NCBI RefSeq assembly: GCF_002093625.1
Contig: NZ_MRWD01000026.1
Span: 1 to 64,000, forward strand
Direction: 5' to 3'
Origin: Rouxiella silvae
GTDB taxonomy: Bacteria; Pseudomonadota; Gammaproteobacteria; Enterobacterales; Enterobacteriaceae
Length of the DNA stretch: 64,000 nt
Positions 18,595 through 27,594 of this stretch are shown here, one piece after another. The notes under the pieces are model-generated. The model saw only the letters and a program-made list of their open reading frames with translations. It was not told the origin of the DNA and ran no database searches. Position 1 is the stretch's first letter, and each line of letters begins with the position of its first letter. Made by a program: the position numbers and the translations under genes.

Positions 18595-20244
18595 ATGAGT
18601 ACTTCTTTACCCTGGTGGCAAAACGGCGTTATCTATCAAATTTATCCCAAGAGTTTTCAAGACAGTACCGGCAGCGGTACGGGAGATTTGGTAGGCATTA
18701 TTCGCCGTCTGGACTATTTGCAGCAGCTTGGCGTGGATGCCATTTGGCTCACGCCGGTTTATCTGTCGCCACAGGTTGATAACGGCTATGACGTGGCCGA
18801 CTACTGCGCCATTGACCCGGCTTATGGCACCTTAGACGACTTTATCGCCTTGGTTGATGCTGCCCACCAGCGCAATATTCGCATCGTTATGGATATGGTG
18901 TTTAACCACACCTCTACCCAACACCGCTGGTTTACCGAGTCGCAAAATCCACAAAGTCCTTATCGTCAGTACTATGTATGGCGCGACGGGGAAGCCGATG
19001 TGCCGCCTAACAACTGGCACTCAAAGTTTGGCGGCAATGCCTGGCAATGGCACGCAGAGAGCGGGCAATATTATTTGCATCTTTTTGCCCATGAGCAGGC
19101 AGATTTGAACTGGGAACATCCTCCGGTTCGCCAAGAGCTCAAAGAGATTTGCGAGTTTTGGTCCAATATTGGCGTTGACGGTCTGCGCCTCGACGTCATT
19201 AATCTGGTGTCAAAACAGCAAGATTTCCCGAATGATGACCAGGGCGACGGGCGCCGTTTCTATACTGATGGTCCGCGCATTCATGAGTTTTTGCAGGAGA
19301 TGAGTCGTGACGTCTTTAAGCCACTCGGCCTGATGACAGTAGGTGAAATGTCGTCAACGCGTTTGGAACACTGCCGCCGCTATGGCGCACTGGACGGCAG
19401 TGAGCTTTCAATGACCTTTAACTTCCACCATCTCAAAGTGGATTATCCTGGCGGTCAAAAATGGACGCTGGCCAAGCCTGATTATGTGGAACTCAAAAAA
19501 ATCTTCAACCAGTGGCAGCAGGGAATGCACGGACATGCCTGGAATGCGCTGTTCTGGTGTAACCACGATCAGCCGCGGATCGTGTCTCGCTTTGGCGACG
19601 AGGGAATATATCGAGTTAAAGCCGCCAAAATGTTAGCCATGGTGCTGCACGGCATGCAGGGAACACCCTATATATATCAAGGGGAAGAGCTTGGGATGAC
19701 CAATCCTGGCTTTAAAGACATCAAGCAGTATCGCGATGTTGAAAGCCTGAATATGTTTGCCGAGCGGTGGGCTTTGGGTCAGGACAGCAAACCACTGCTG
19801 GATATTCTGGCCTCAAAATCTCGCGATAACGGCCGCACGCCGATGCAGTGGGACGACACTGAAAATGCGGGCTTTACCCAAGGAGAGCCGTGGATTGAGC
19901 TGTGCGCTAATTATCCCATCATCAATGCGGCAGAGGCGCTCGAAGATATTGATTCGGTGTTCTATTTTTACCAGCGGCTCATTACGCTGCGTAAAAAGCA
20001 GCCGCTACTGACCCACGGTGACTATGTCGATCTGTTGCCTGAACATCAGGCGCTCTGGTGCTACCAGCGACGTTGGCAGAGTCAGCAACTCAGCGTGCTG
20101 GCAAATCTGAGTAACGAACCGCAGTTCTTTGATTTACCAGACGTTAAAGGGAGTCTGCTGTTGAGTAACTATCCAAACAAACCGCAGGATAACGTCCTGC
20201 GGCCGTTTGAGGCGGTTTACTGGCTGCACAATAGCGACGACTGA
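18595..20244 (+). CDS. treC: Trehalose-6-phosphate hydrolase TreC
   Basis: A 549-residue cytoplasmic GH13 enzyme that splits trehalose 6-phosphate into glucose and glucose 6-phosphate (E. coli length 551). GH13 motifs appear in order: DMVFNHTS, GLRLDVINL (with the nucleophile Asp), TVGEMSS (acid/base Glu) and NHDQPR. The ATG at 18595 is preceded by AGAGGG at 9 bases; an upstream TTG at 18577 is less likely. It is the second gene of treBC. Its last 28 bases overlap the convergent oxidoreductase gene on the other strand. Confidence 0.95.
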   Translation: MSTSLPWWQNGVIYQIYPKSFQDSTGSGTGDLVGIIRRLDYLQQLGVDAIWLTPVYLSPQVDNGYDVADYCAIDPAYGTLDDFIALVDAAHQRNIRIVMDMVFNHTSTQHRWFTESQNPQSPYRQYYVWRDGEADVPPNNWHSKFGGNAWQWHAESGQYYLHLFAHEQADLNWEHPPVRQELKEICEFWSNIGVDGLRLDVINLVSKQQDFPNDDQGDGRRFYTDGPRIHEFLQEMSRDVFKPLGLMTVGEMSSTRLEHCRRYGALDGSELSMTFNFHHLKVDYPGGQKWTLAKPDYVELKKIFNQWQQGMHGHAWNALFWCNHDQPRIVSRFGDEGIYRVKAAKMLAMVLHGMQGTPYIYQGEELGMTNPGFKDIKQYRDVESLNMFAERWALGQDSKPLLDILASKSRDNGRTPMQWDDTENAGFTQGEPWIELCANYPIINAAEALEDIDSVFYFYQRLITLRKKQPLLTHGDYVDLLPEHQALWCYQRRWQSQQLSVLANLSNEPQFFDLPDVKGSLLLSNYPNKPQDNVLRPFEAVYWLHNSDD

Positions 20245-20762
20245 TGGCTCACCAACCTGACCGCGGCATCAACGTGCTTTTCCAGCAGGCTATCGGTCAG
20301 GCTATTCGCGCCCTGCAGCAGCAGCGGCGCGGCATAGTGCATGCCGGTACGATTTGCCATTGCGTGGAAAGGCAGCAGCAGTGACTCCACAGGATATCGG
20401 TTATAACCTTCTGCCGTGTAGGCCTGCTCGTTACCACCGGTTGATACCACCAGTTGCAGGGTTTTACCTTGCAGCGCATTGCCTTCAGAACCGTAAGCAT
20501 AACCATAAGTTAATACCGCATCCTGCCATTCGCTGAGGATAGCCGGGGAGCTGTACCAGTAGAATGGAAACATCATCACCAGTCGTTGATGAGCATCCAG
20601 CAGTTGATGCTCACGCGCCACATCAATCTTATAATCTGGATAAGCACGTGACAGCTCATGCAACGTGACGTCAGGCAGATCTTTCAGAGCATTGACCAGC
20701 GCTTTGTTGATAACCGCAGTGTCCGGGGTACGATGGGCGCTTAAAATCAGCGTTTTTGGCAT
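20217..20762 (-). CDS. Flavodoxin-fold NAD(P)H oxidoreductase
   Basis: A 181-residue protein of the NAD(P)H dehydrogenase (quinone)/KefF-like flavodoxin family. The N terminus (KTLILSAHRTPDTAVINKAL) is the FMN phosphate loop. The stretch MMFPFYWYSSPAILSEWQDAVLTYGYAYG is the characteristic FMN-contacting and dimerisation region, and VVSTGGNEQAY follows. It probably reduces quinones or similar acceptors in the cytoplasm. Although related to KefF/KefG, no KefB/KefC gene is adjacent, so a potassium-efflux role is not supported. It converges on treC and overlaps it by 28 bases. Confidence 0.82.
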   Translation of the reverse strand: MPKTLILSAHRTPDTAVINKALVNALKDLPDVTLHELSRAYPDYKIDVAREHQLLDAHQRLVMMFPFYWYSSPAILSEWQDAVLTYGYAYGSEGNALQGKTLQLVVSTGGNEQAYTAEGYNRYPVESLLLPFHAMANRTGMHYAAPLLLQGANSLTDSLLEKHVDAAVRLVSHQSSLLCSQ

Positions 20763-20928
20763 AGTAAAATCCTCAAATCAGAATGTAAATCCCCCCCTAC
20801 TGATGGAGTGGCGTTCAATATTGGGCATTGTTTCACAGCTCTCTCTCAGTCTGTAGAGTGTCACCGGTCAATTCAGTTTCAACCCAAAGTTAAAGCCACT
20901 TCATCGCACCTCGCGATAACAAAATTCC

Positions 20929-20942
20929 TTGTTTCAGATCAA
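20929..20942. promoter_or_regulatory. FNR site upstream of nrdDG
   Basis: TTGTT-TCAG-ATCAA matches the FNR consensus TTGAT-N4-ATCAA at 9 of 10 positions. It lies about 100 bases before nrdD, an oxygen-sensitive enzyme gene for which anaerobic activation by FNR is known in E. coli. Confidence 0.65.
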
Positions 20943-20971
20943 TTCGCACGGGATTAAGCTCAGGGAAAAAT

Positions 20972-21016
20972 CAACATATGGTGTGTATAGTGATTTGATT
21001 ATCCATATGTAGTAAC
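20972..21016. promoter_or_regulatory. Possible tandem NrdR boxes before nrdD
   Basis: Two CATATG-centred motifs (20975-20980 and 21004-21009) are 29 bases apart in CAACATATGGTGTGTA and ATCCATATGTAGTAAC. Paired NrdR boxes near this spacing are usual before nrd operons, but the match to the 16-bp NrdR consensus is only partial. Confidence 0.4.
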
Positions 21017-21041
21017 CATACCCCTTAAAAGGAGTGACCTT

Positions 21042-23195
21042 GTGAATTCAGAAACCCCGCACCTGCTGGTGATTAAACGCGATGGCTGCCTGGTAGCATT
21101 TGATGAGAAACTGATCGAACAAGCCGTTCAGCGCGCCGCGCAGGCCGTGGGTATTGAAGATGTGGCGTATAGCATTCAGGTCGCGTGCAGGGTCGCCGAA
21201 AGTTTCAATGGCTGCCAGAGAGTGGATATTCACGACATTCAAAACGCAGTTGAAAATCAGCTGATGGCCGGTGCGCACAAACGCCTCGCACGGGCCTATA
21301 TTGAATACCGCCACGACAGAGACGTAAAACGCGAGCAGCGTGGCCGTTTAAATCAGGAGATCCGCGGTCTGGTTGAGCAAAGCAACCTTGAGCTGCTTAA
21401 TGAAAATGCCAATAAAGACAGCAAAGTCATTCCTACCCAGCGTGATCTGCTGGCCGGTATTGTGGCGAAACACTATGCCCGGCAACATATTTTGCCGCGT
21501 GACGTGGTGCTGGCCCATGAGCGCGGTGAAATTCACTATCATGACCTCGATTACTCGCCTTTTTTCCCCATGTTCAACTGTATGCTCATCGACCTAAAAG
21601 GCATGTTGAATCAAGGTTTTAAAATGGGTAATGCCGAAATAGACACGCCAAAGTCGATTTCGACCGCCACCGCAGTGACGGCTCAAATCATTGCTCAGGT
21701 TGCCAGCCATATTTACGGCGGCACCACGATAAACCGTATTGACGAAATTCTGGCCCCCTTTGTCACGCAAAGTTTTGAGAAACATAAGAAAACCGCACGA
21801 GAATGGAGCATCACCGACGTTGAGGCCTACGCCCACCGATTAACCGAAAAAGAGTGCTACGACGCCTTCCAGTCTTTGGAATATGAGGTTAACACGCTGC
21901 ACACCGCCAATGGACAGACGCCTTTCGTCACCTTCGGCTTTGGTCTGGGCACCTGTTGGCAGTCGCGCCTGATTCAGCAGTCGATTCTGCGCAATCGCAT
22001 CGCTGGGCTAGGTAAAAATCGAAAAACGGCGGTGTTTCCGAAACTGGTTTTTGCCATTCGCGATGGGCTCAATCATAAAGCAGGTGATGCCAATTATGAC
22101 ATCAAGCAGCTGGCGCTAGAGTGCGCCAGCAAGCGCATGTATCCTGACATTCTTAATTATGATCAAGTGGTCAAGGTTACCGGTTCGTTTAAAACCCCGA
22201 TGGGCTGCCGCAGTTTTTTAGGCGTTTATGAAGAGCACGGTGAGCAAATTCACGACGGGCGCAACAACATCGGCGTGATTAGCCTTAATTTGCCGCGCGT
22301 GGCTCTGGAGGCCAAGGGAGACGAAAGCGTCTTTTGGACTCTGCTCGACCAGCGCCTGCTGTTGGCCAAAAAAGCCTTGATGACGAGAATTGCACGCCTC
22401 GAAGGGGTAAAAGCACGCGTGGCGCCCATTCTTTATATGGAAGGCGCATGCGGTGTTCGTTTGCAGGCCGATGATAATATTGCCGAAATTTTTAAAAATG
22501 GCCGCGCCTCAATCTCATTGGGCTATATCGGCGTGCATGAAACCATTAATGCGCTGTATGGCAATCGACAGCATCCGTTTGATGCCAGCGCCCTGCGCGA
22601 CAAGGCCATTGCTATTGTTGCCTATCTCAAAGCGGCCACTGAAAGTTGGAAACAAGAAACCGGTTATGGGTTCAGCCTCTACAGCACGCCGAGCGAGAAT
22701 CTTTGCGACCGTTTCTGTCGCCTCGATAAGGCAGAATTCGGCATCATCGCCGACGTCACCGACAAAGGCTATTACACCAACAGCTTCCATCTCGACGTTC
22801 AGAAAAAGGTTAATCCTTATCAAAAACTGGATTTTGAAGCACCTTACCCTCCGATTAGCAACGGCGGTTTCATCTGCTATGGGGAATACCCCAATCTGCA
22901 GCACAACCTGCGCGCGCTGGAAGACGTGTGGGATTATAGCTATTCGCGCGTGCCCTATTACGGCACCAATACGCCGATCGACGAATGCTATGACTGCGGT
23001 TTTACCGGCGAGTTTTCCTGCACCAGCAAGGGGTTTACCTGCCCGAAATGCGGCAATCACGATTCGGCCCGCGTATCAGTGACCCGGCGAGTTTGTGGCT
23101 ACCTAGGCAGCCCCGATGCTCGACCATTTAATGCCGGCAAGCAGGAGGAAGTGAAACGGCGGGTGAAACATCTTGCCAGTGGACAATTAGGCTAA
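21042..23195 (+). CDS. nrdD: Anaerobic ribonucleoside-triphosphate reductase NrdD
   Basis: A 717-residue class III ribonucleotide reductase that makes dNTPs under anoxia using a glycyl radical (E. coli length 712). An N-terminal ATP-cone allosteric domain (residues 7-95, VIKRDGCLVAFDEKLI) precedes the catalytic barrel. The zinc-binding cysteines appear in ECYDCGFTGEFSC and CPKCG, and the glycyl-radical site is in RVCGYLGSPDARPFN near the C terminus. Translation starts at GTG, preceded by AAGGAGTGACCTT. nrdG follows after 4 bases. An FNR site upstream fits anaerobic induction. Confidence 0.96.
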   Translation: MNSETPHLLVIKRDGCLVAFDEKLIEQAVQRAAQAVGIEDVAYSIQVACRVAESFNGCQRVDIHDIQNAVENQLMAGAHKRLARAYIEYRHDRDVKREQRGRLNQEIRGLVEQSNLELLNENANKDSKVIPTQRDLLAGIVAKHYARQHILPRDVVLAHERGEIHYHDLDYSPFFPMFNCMLIDLKGMLNQGFKMGNAEIDTPKSISTATAVTAQIIAQVASHIYGGTTINRIDEILAPFVTQSFEKHKKTAREWSITDVEAYAHRLTEKECYDAFQSLEYEVNTLHTANGQTPFVTFGFGLGTCWQSRLIQQSILRNRIAGLGKNRKTAVFPKLVFAIRDGLNHKAGDANYDIKQLALECASKRMYPDILNYDQVVKVTGSFKTPMGCRSFLGVYEEHGEQIHDGRNNIGVISLNLPRVALEAKGDESVFWTLLDQRLLLAKKALMTRIARLEGVKARVAPILYMEGACGVRLQADDNIAEIFKNGRASISLGYIGVHETINALYGNRQHPFDASALRDKAIAIVAYLKAATESWKQETGYGFSLYSTPSENLCDRFCRLDKAEFGIIADVTDKGYYTNSFHLDVQKKVNPYQKLDFEAPYPPISNGGFICYGEYPNLQHNLRALEDVWDYSYSRVPYYGTNTPIDECYDCGFTGEFSCTSKGFTCPKCGNHDSARVSVTRRVCGYLGSPDARPFNAGKQEEVKRRVKHLASGQLG

Positions 23196-23199
23196 TAGC

Positions 23200-23664
23200 A
23201 TGAATTATCATCAATATTATCCGGTCGATGTGGTCAACGGCCCCGGTACTCGCTGCACGCTGTTTGTTTCCGGCTGCGTGCATCAGTGCCCCGGATGTTA
23301 TAACAAAAGTACCTGGCGGCTGAATTCCGGCCTGCTTTTTACTCAGGAAATGGAAGACCTGATCGTCGCCAATCTGCAGGATACGCTTATCCCGCGTCAG
23401 GGGCTGTCGCTGTCGGGCGGCGATCCGCTTCATCCGCAAAATCTTCAGGCAATTAATCAGCTGTTGCGGCGCGTGGTCAGTGAGTGTCCGGGGAAAAACG
23501 TCTGGATGTGGACCGGCTATCGGCGAGAAGATCTCACCGGCGAACAGCAGGAAACATTGGCAAGGGTTAACGTGCTTATCGACGGGAAATATGTACAGAG
23601 CCTGCGCGACCCGTCATTAATCTGGCGCGGAAGCAGCAATCAAGTGGTCCATTACCTGCGTTAA
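23200..23664 (+). CDS. nrdG: Anaerobic ribonucleotide reductase activase NrdG
   Basis: A 154-residue radical SAM enzyme that installs the glycyl radical in NrdD. The 4Fe-4S cluster is held by the three cysteines of CVHQCPGCYN (CxxxCxxC) near residue 26. The SAM-binding LSLSGGDPLHP motif follows near residue 70. The length equals that of E. coli NrdG (154). It is co-transcribed with nrdD, 4 bases downstream. Confidence 0.95.
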   Translation: MNYHQYYPVDVVNGPGTRCTLFVSGCVHQCPGCYNKSTWRLNSGLLFTQEMEDLIVANLQDTLIPRQGLSLSGGDPLHPQNLQAINQLLRRVVSECPGKNVWMWTGYRREDLTGEQQETLARVNVLIDGKYVQSLRDPSLIWRGSSNQVVHYLR

Positions 23665-23700
23665 TTCTCCTCCTCTATTATTCATCTCCCTGCAACCCCC

Positions 23701-23718
23701 GCTTCACCGAACTGTCAT
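23701..23718 (+). promoter_or_regulatory. Candidate Pho box upstream of phn operon
   Basis: GCTTCAC-CGAA-CTGTCAT has a perfect second heptamer (CTGTCAT) and a 4-of-7 first heptamer relative to the Pho-box consensus CTGTCAY-N4-CTGTCAY. PhoB control of phn genes is established in E. coli; here the site is partial, so the call is tentative. Confidence 0.45.
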
Positions 23719-23763
23719 TTTTGCGCTTCAAGATGGTGCCAACGTCGAACTGAGGTTGACATC

Positions 23764-23877
23764 ATGCACGCTTTTACCCCAATCGCATCGTCTCTACATC
23801 AAGCGCAAAAGCGCGGCCGCCGAGCAGTTTATTACGCAGTCGCTGCACTCCTGCACGCCGCGAGGTATTCATTGTGA
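23764..23877 (+). CDS. Small 37-residue ORF coupled to phnF
   Basis: An ORF of 37 codons begins at ATG 23764 with GAGGTTGACATC upstream. Its TGA stop overlaps the phnF ATG in a TGATG sequence, an arrangement typical of translational coupling. The protein is Ala- and Arg-rich with a hydrophobic segment (AVYYAVAALLHAA). I do not recognise it. It could be a leader controlling phnF, a small membrane protein, or a chance ORF. Confidence 0.42.
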   Translation: MHAFTPIASSLHQAQKRGRRAVYYAVAALLHAARYSL

Positions 23878-24602
23878 TGGACTTATCTAGACATCCGACC
23901 AGTTATCCAACCCGCTATCAGCAAATCGCCGCCCAACTAGAGCATGAGTTGCGCAGCACTTATCGCTGCGGCGATTATCTTCCGCCAGAAAATCAGCTTG
24001 CCGAACGTTTTCAGGTTAATCGTCACACGCTCAGACGTGCGGTGGATGAGCTGGTTGAACGCGGCTGGCTCCAGCGCCGTCAGGGCGTTGGCACGTTGGT
24101 GCTGATGCGTCCTTACGACTATCCGCTGCATTCTCAGGCGCGCTTTAGTCAAAATCTGCTGGATCAGGGAAGCCATCCTACCAGTGAAAGGCTGCTGGGC
24201 GTGCTGCGCCCCGCCACCGACCACGTAGCAACCGCCGTTGGCCGCCAAGAAGGCGACACGGTTATTCACCTGCGTACCCTGCGTCGCGTCAACAATGTGC
24301 CGGTCTGCGTGATTGACCACTATTTGCCTGACCTCGACTGGTGGCCGGTGTTGCAACATTTTCAAAGTGGATCGCTGCACGACTTTATCCGCACTGAAAT
24401 AAATCAGCAGTTAAGTCGCTGTACTACCCGTATCAACGCCCGTCGCGCATTGGCAAAAGAGAGCAAGCTGCTGGAAATCGTCCCGCAGGCGCCGCTGCTT
24501 TGTGTGCGTACCATAAATACCTGTGACAGCAACGATAGCGTGGCGGAATACTCCGTCAGTCTGACGCGTGCTGACATGATTGAACTGACCATGGAGCACT
24601 AA
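23877..24602 (+). CDS. phnF: Phosphonate operon regulator PhnF (GntR/HutC)
   Basis: A 241-residue GntR-type transcription factor, the same length as E. coli PhnF. The N-terminal winged helix spans about residues 10-75 (RYQQIAAQLEHELR, FQVNRHTLRRAVDELVERGWLQRRQGVG). The C-terminal UTRA ligand-binding domain ends with AEYSVSLTRADMIELTMEH. It probably represses the phn operon until phosphonate or an intermediate is sensed (family inference). ATG 23877 gives the E. coli N-terminal pattern (HPTSYPTRYQ); an in-frame GTG one codon earlier is possible. Its TAA overlaps the phnG ATG by one base. It is the first recognised phn gene here, with phnCDE missing upstream. Confidence 0.93.
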   Translation: MDLSRHPTSYPTRYQQIAAQLEHELRSTYRCGDYLPPENQLAERFQVNRHTLRRAVDELVERGWLQRRQGVGTLVLMRPYDYPLHSQARFSQNLLDQGSHPTSERLLGVLRPATDHVATAVGRQEGDTVIHLRTLRRVNNVPVCVIDHYLPDLDWWPVLQHFQSGSLHDFIRTEINQQLSRCTTRINARRALAKESKLLEIVPQAPLLCVRTINTCDSNDSVAEYSVSLTRADMIELTMEH

Positions 24603-25045
24603 TGGACGCCTTACAAAATCGTCAACGCTGGATGTCGGTACTGGCCCACAGCCAGCCGTCGGAGCTGCTTGAGCACTGGCAGCCGCTAAATCTCTCCCCC
24701 ACTTTTCAACGCCTTCGCCCGGCAGAAACCGGACTCACTCAGCTTCAGGGCCGCATGGGCGGCACCGGAAAACGCTTTGTGATGGGCGACATGACCGTCA
24801 CGCGTGCGGTGATTCAACTCGCTTCAGGCGTTTACGGCTACAGCTACGTCAGCGGCCGCGACAAAGACCACGCGGAGCTCTGCGCGGTAATCGATGCCCT
24901 GCTGCAAGTGTCCGGCATGGAAGAGTTAATACACAAACGCGTGATTGCCCCTCTGGCCGCCAGCCAGCAGGCTCGTCGCGAACAGCGCGCCCGCGAAATC
25001 GCCTCAAGCCGTGTCGATTTCTTCACCCTCGTTCGGGGAGAATAA
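24602..25045 (+). CDS. phnG: C-P lyase subunit PhnG
   Basis: A 147-residue subunit of the carbon-phosphorus lyase core complex (PhnGHIJ), which converts phosphonates, via ribose-triphosphonate, to ribose cyclic phosphate and an alkane. The PhnG signature is visible in RQRWMSVLAHS, GRMGGTGKRFVMGDMTVTRA and the C-terminal EIASSRVDFFTLVRGE. E. coli PhnG is 150 residues. The ATG overlaps the phnF stop by one base, and phnH begins 2 bases after its stop. Confidence 0.95.
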   Translation: MDALQNRQRWMSVLAHSQPSELLEHWQPLNLSPTFQRLRPAETGLTQLQGRMGGTGKRFVMGDMTVTRAVIQLASGVYGYSYVSGRDKDHAELCAVIDALLQVSGMEELIHKRVIAPLAASQQARREQRAREIASSRVDFFTLVRGE

Positions 25046-25047
25046 TA

Positions 25048-25629
25048 ATGTCACTTGTTGCCAGCTTTCAGCATCCAGTTGCCGATGCGCAGTACAGTTT
25101 TCGCCGTATTCTCAAAGCGTTAAGCGAGCCAGGCTCGGTGGTTACCCTGCCTTCCATGCCCGGTTTCGGCAAGCTCGGTTCCGCCAGCGCTTGCGTGCTG
25201 CTGACGCTGATTGATAAAGACACGCCACTGTGGATAAGTCCGCAACTCGACGATGACGTTTTACGTCAAAATCTGCGTTTTCACACCGGTGCGCTACTGA
25301 CCGAAGATCCGAGCAGCGTCAGTTTTGCTCTGGCCCAAGGCTCACTCGATAGCGCCACCTTGCTGGCATTTCCATGCGGCGACGAGATGTCTCCCGAGTT
25401 GGCAACCAGCGTGATTGTGCAGCTTGAGTCTCTGGAAGGCGGAACGCCGCTGCGCCTGCTGGGTCCGGGTATTGAGCACCAGCGGGTAATCTGCCCGCAA
25501 TTGCCGCAGGCCGTCACGGAGTATTTGTTGAATCGTCCGCACCGTTTCCCACTGGGGCTGGATTTCATGTTTACCTGCGGTGAGCAGTTGCTTGCCTTAC
25601 CGCGCACTACCCGCGTGGAGGCCTGCTAA
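25048..25629 (+). CDS. phnH: C-P lyase subunit PhnH
   Basis: A 193-residue subunit of the C-P lyase core complex (E. coli length 194). Recognisable stretches are FQHPVADAQYSFRRILKALS at the N terminus and RFPLGLDFMFTCGEQLLALPRTTRVEAC at the C terminus. In the solved E. coli complex PhnH is a peripheral subunit bound to PhnJ. Its last base is shared with the phnI ATG (TAATG). Confidence 0.95.
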   Translation: MSLVASFQHPVADAQYSFRRILKALSEPGSVVTLPSMPGFGKLGSASACVLLTLIDKDTPLWISPQLDDDVLRQNLRFHTGALLTEDPSSVSFALAQGSLDSATLLAFPCGDEMSPELATSVIVQLESLEGGTPLRLLGPGIEHQRVICPQLPQAVTEYLLNRPHRFPLGLDFMFTCGEQLLALPRTTRVEAC

Positions 25630-26723
25630 TGTACGTTGCCGTTAAAGGGGGCGAGAAGGCCATTGAGGCCGCCCATGAACTGCTGGCGCATCAGCGTCGC
25701 GGAGATAGCCAGGTTGTTGAGCTCAACGCCGAACAAATTGAGCAGCAGCTTGGCCTCGCGGTCGACCGCGTGATGAGCGAAGGTGGAATTTACGACCCAC
25801 AGCTGGCCGCACTGGCGATAAAACAGTCGTCCGGTGACCTGGTTGAGGCCATTTTTCTGCTGCGCGCGTACCGCACCACGCTGCCGCGTCTCGCCGTCAG
25901 CCAGCCGCTGAACACCGCCAATATGCGTCTCGAGCGCCGTGTTTCGGCAATTTATAAAGATCTTCCCGGCGGCCAGGTGTTAGGCCCGACCTATGATTAT
26001 ACCCATCGCCTGCTGGACTTTGCTCTGCTGGCCGAAGGGCTGGATCCCATCGCGCCAAAAGCCGATGAAACTCTGCCCGAATCCTGCAGCCACGTGTTTG
26101 ACCTGCTGACCCATCAGCAGCTCGCGGTGCGTGAAGACGACGACGGCAGCGAGCCGGACGACATCACCCGCACTCCGCCGGTTTATCCCGCCTCACGCGC
26201 CGCACGATTGCAGCAGCTGGTGCGCGGAGACGAAGGCTTTTTGCTGTCGTTGAGCTACTCCACTCAACGCGGCTATGGCCGCACCCACCCGTTTGCCGGT
26301 GAAATTCGCACCGGTTGGGTGACGGTAGAAATCGTCCCGGAAGAGCTGGGCTTTGCCATTGATATTGGCGAAATTCTGCTGACCGAGTGCGAGATGGTTA
26401 ACGGTTTTATTACGCCAGAAGACCGGCCACCGCATTTCACCCGCGGCTACGGTTTAGTGTTTGGTCGCGCAGAACGCAAGGCAATGTCGATGTCACTGAT
26501 TGACCGCGCGCTGCAAACCACTGAACACAATGAGCAGGTTCGCAGTCCGGCGCAAGACGATGAGTTTGTGCTGTCGCACGCCGATAACGTTGAAGCCGCT
26601 GGCTTTGTGTCACACCTTAAACTTCCTCACTACGTCGATTTCCAGGCCGAGCTGGAGCTGTTGCAGCGTTTGCGCAAACAGCGTGACGCCGCCTTGGGCA
26701 AGGACACTTCTAATGAAAAATAA
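25629..26723 (+). CDS. phnI: C-P lyase subunit PhnI
   Basis: A 364-residue C-P lyase subunit, slightly longer than E. coli PhnI (354). With MgATP and PhnG, PhnH and PhnL, it transfers the phosphonate to C1 of ribose, displacing adenine. Conserved stretches are YVAVKGGEKAIEAAHELL at the N terminus, LPRLAVSQPLNTANMRLERR, and YGRTHPFAGEIRTGWVTVEI. It overlaps phnJ by 11 bases, consistent with coupled translation of stoichiometric subunits. Confidence 0.95.
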   Translation: MYVAVKGGEKAIEAAHELLAHQRRGDSQVVELNAEQIEQQLGLAVDRVMSEGGIYDPQLAALAIKQSSGDLVEAIFLLRAYRTTLPRLAVSQPLNTANMRLERRVSAIYKDLPGGQVLGPTYDYTHRLLDFALLAEGLDPIAPKADETLPESCSHVFDLLTHQQLAVREDDDGSEPDDITRTPPVYPASRAARLQQLVRGDEGFLLSLSYSTQRGYGRTHPFAGEIRTGWVTVEIVPEELGFAIDIGEILLTECEMVNGFITPEDRPPHFTRGYGLVFGRAERKAMSMSLIDRALQTTEHNEQVRSPAQDDEFVLSHADNVEAAGFVSHLKLPHYVDFQAELELLQRLRKQRDAALGKDTSNEK

Positions 26724-27594
26724 TAAAGCGGCTGCTACGGCCACCGGCTACAACCAGGGCTATCTCGACGAGCAAACCAAGCGCATGATCCGCCGTGCCA
26801 TTCTCAAAGCCGTGGCGATCCCGGGTTATCAGGTACCGTTTGCCGGCCGTGAAATGCCGATGCCTTACGGCTGGGGCACCGGTGGTATTCAGATTACTGC
26901 CAGCGTTATCGGCCAAGAAGACGTGCTGAAAGTGATTGACCAAGGTGCCGATGACACCACCAACGCCGTGTCGATCCGCCGCTTTTTTAAAAACGTTGCC
27001 GGTGTAGAAACGACCGAGAAAACCTGCGATGCGACGCTGATTCAGACCCGCCACCGTATTCCTGAAACGCCGCTGGTGGAAGATCAGATCCTCATATTTC
27101 AGGTGCCGATCCCAGAACCGCTGCGCTTTATTGAACCGCGTGAAACTGAAACGCGAAAAATGCACGCGCTGGAGGAGTACGGCGTCATGCAAGTGAAACT
27201 GTACGAAGACATCGCGCGCTTCGGCCACATCGCCACCACCTATGCTTATCCGGTGAAAGTGAACGATCGCTACGTGATGGATCCCTCGCCCATCCCAAAA
27301 TTTGATAACCCAAAGATGCACATGATGCCCGCGCTACAGCTGTTTGGTGCCGGGCGTGAAAAACGCATTTATGCGCTGCCGCCTTTTACCAAAGTTGAAA
27401 GCTTAGACTTTGAGGATCACCCGTTTACGGTGCAGAAATGGGATCAGCCCTGTGCCATCTGCGGATCGCACGACAGCTATCTCGACGAAGTGGTGCTCGA
27501 CGATCTGGGCAACCGAATGTTTGTCTGCTCCGACACCGACTACTGCGCGCAGCAGCTTGAAACCGCATCTTCTCAAGAGGCCAACACTAAATGA
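26713..27594 (+). CDS. phnJ: C-P lyase PhnJ (radical SAM)
   Basis: A 293-residue subunit that cleaves the C-P bond by radical chemistry (E. coli length 281). The iron-sulfur cysteines occupy the C-terminal region: CAICGSHDSY, then VCSDTDYC, the atypical spacing characteristic of PhnJ. The N-terminal half holds GWGTGGIQITASVIG and PVKVNDRYVMDPSPIPKFDNP. ATG 26713 (MKNNKAAATATGYNQGYLD) is chosen because the upstream in-frame extension from 26500 reads through phnI in another frame. It overlaps phnI by 11 bases and phnK by 4. Confidence 0.95.
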   Translation: MKNNKAAATATGYNQGYLDEQTKRMIRRAILKAVAIPGYQVPFAGREMPMPYGWGTGGIQITASVIGQEDVLKVIDQGADDTTNAVSIRRFFKNVAGVETTEKTCDATLIQTRHRIPETPLVEDQILIFQVPIPEPLRFIEPRETETRKMHALEEYGVMQVKLYEDIARFGHIATTYAYPVKVNDRYVMDPSPIPKFDNPKMHMMPALQLFGAGREKRIYALPPFTKVESLDFEDHPFTVQKWDQPCAICGSHDSYLDEVVLDDLGNRMFVCSDTDYCAQQLETASSQEANTK

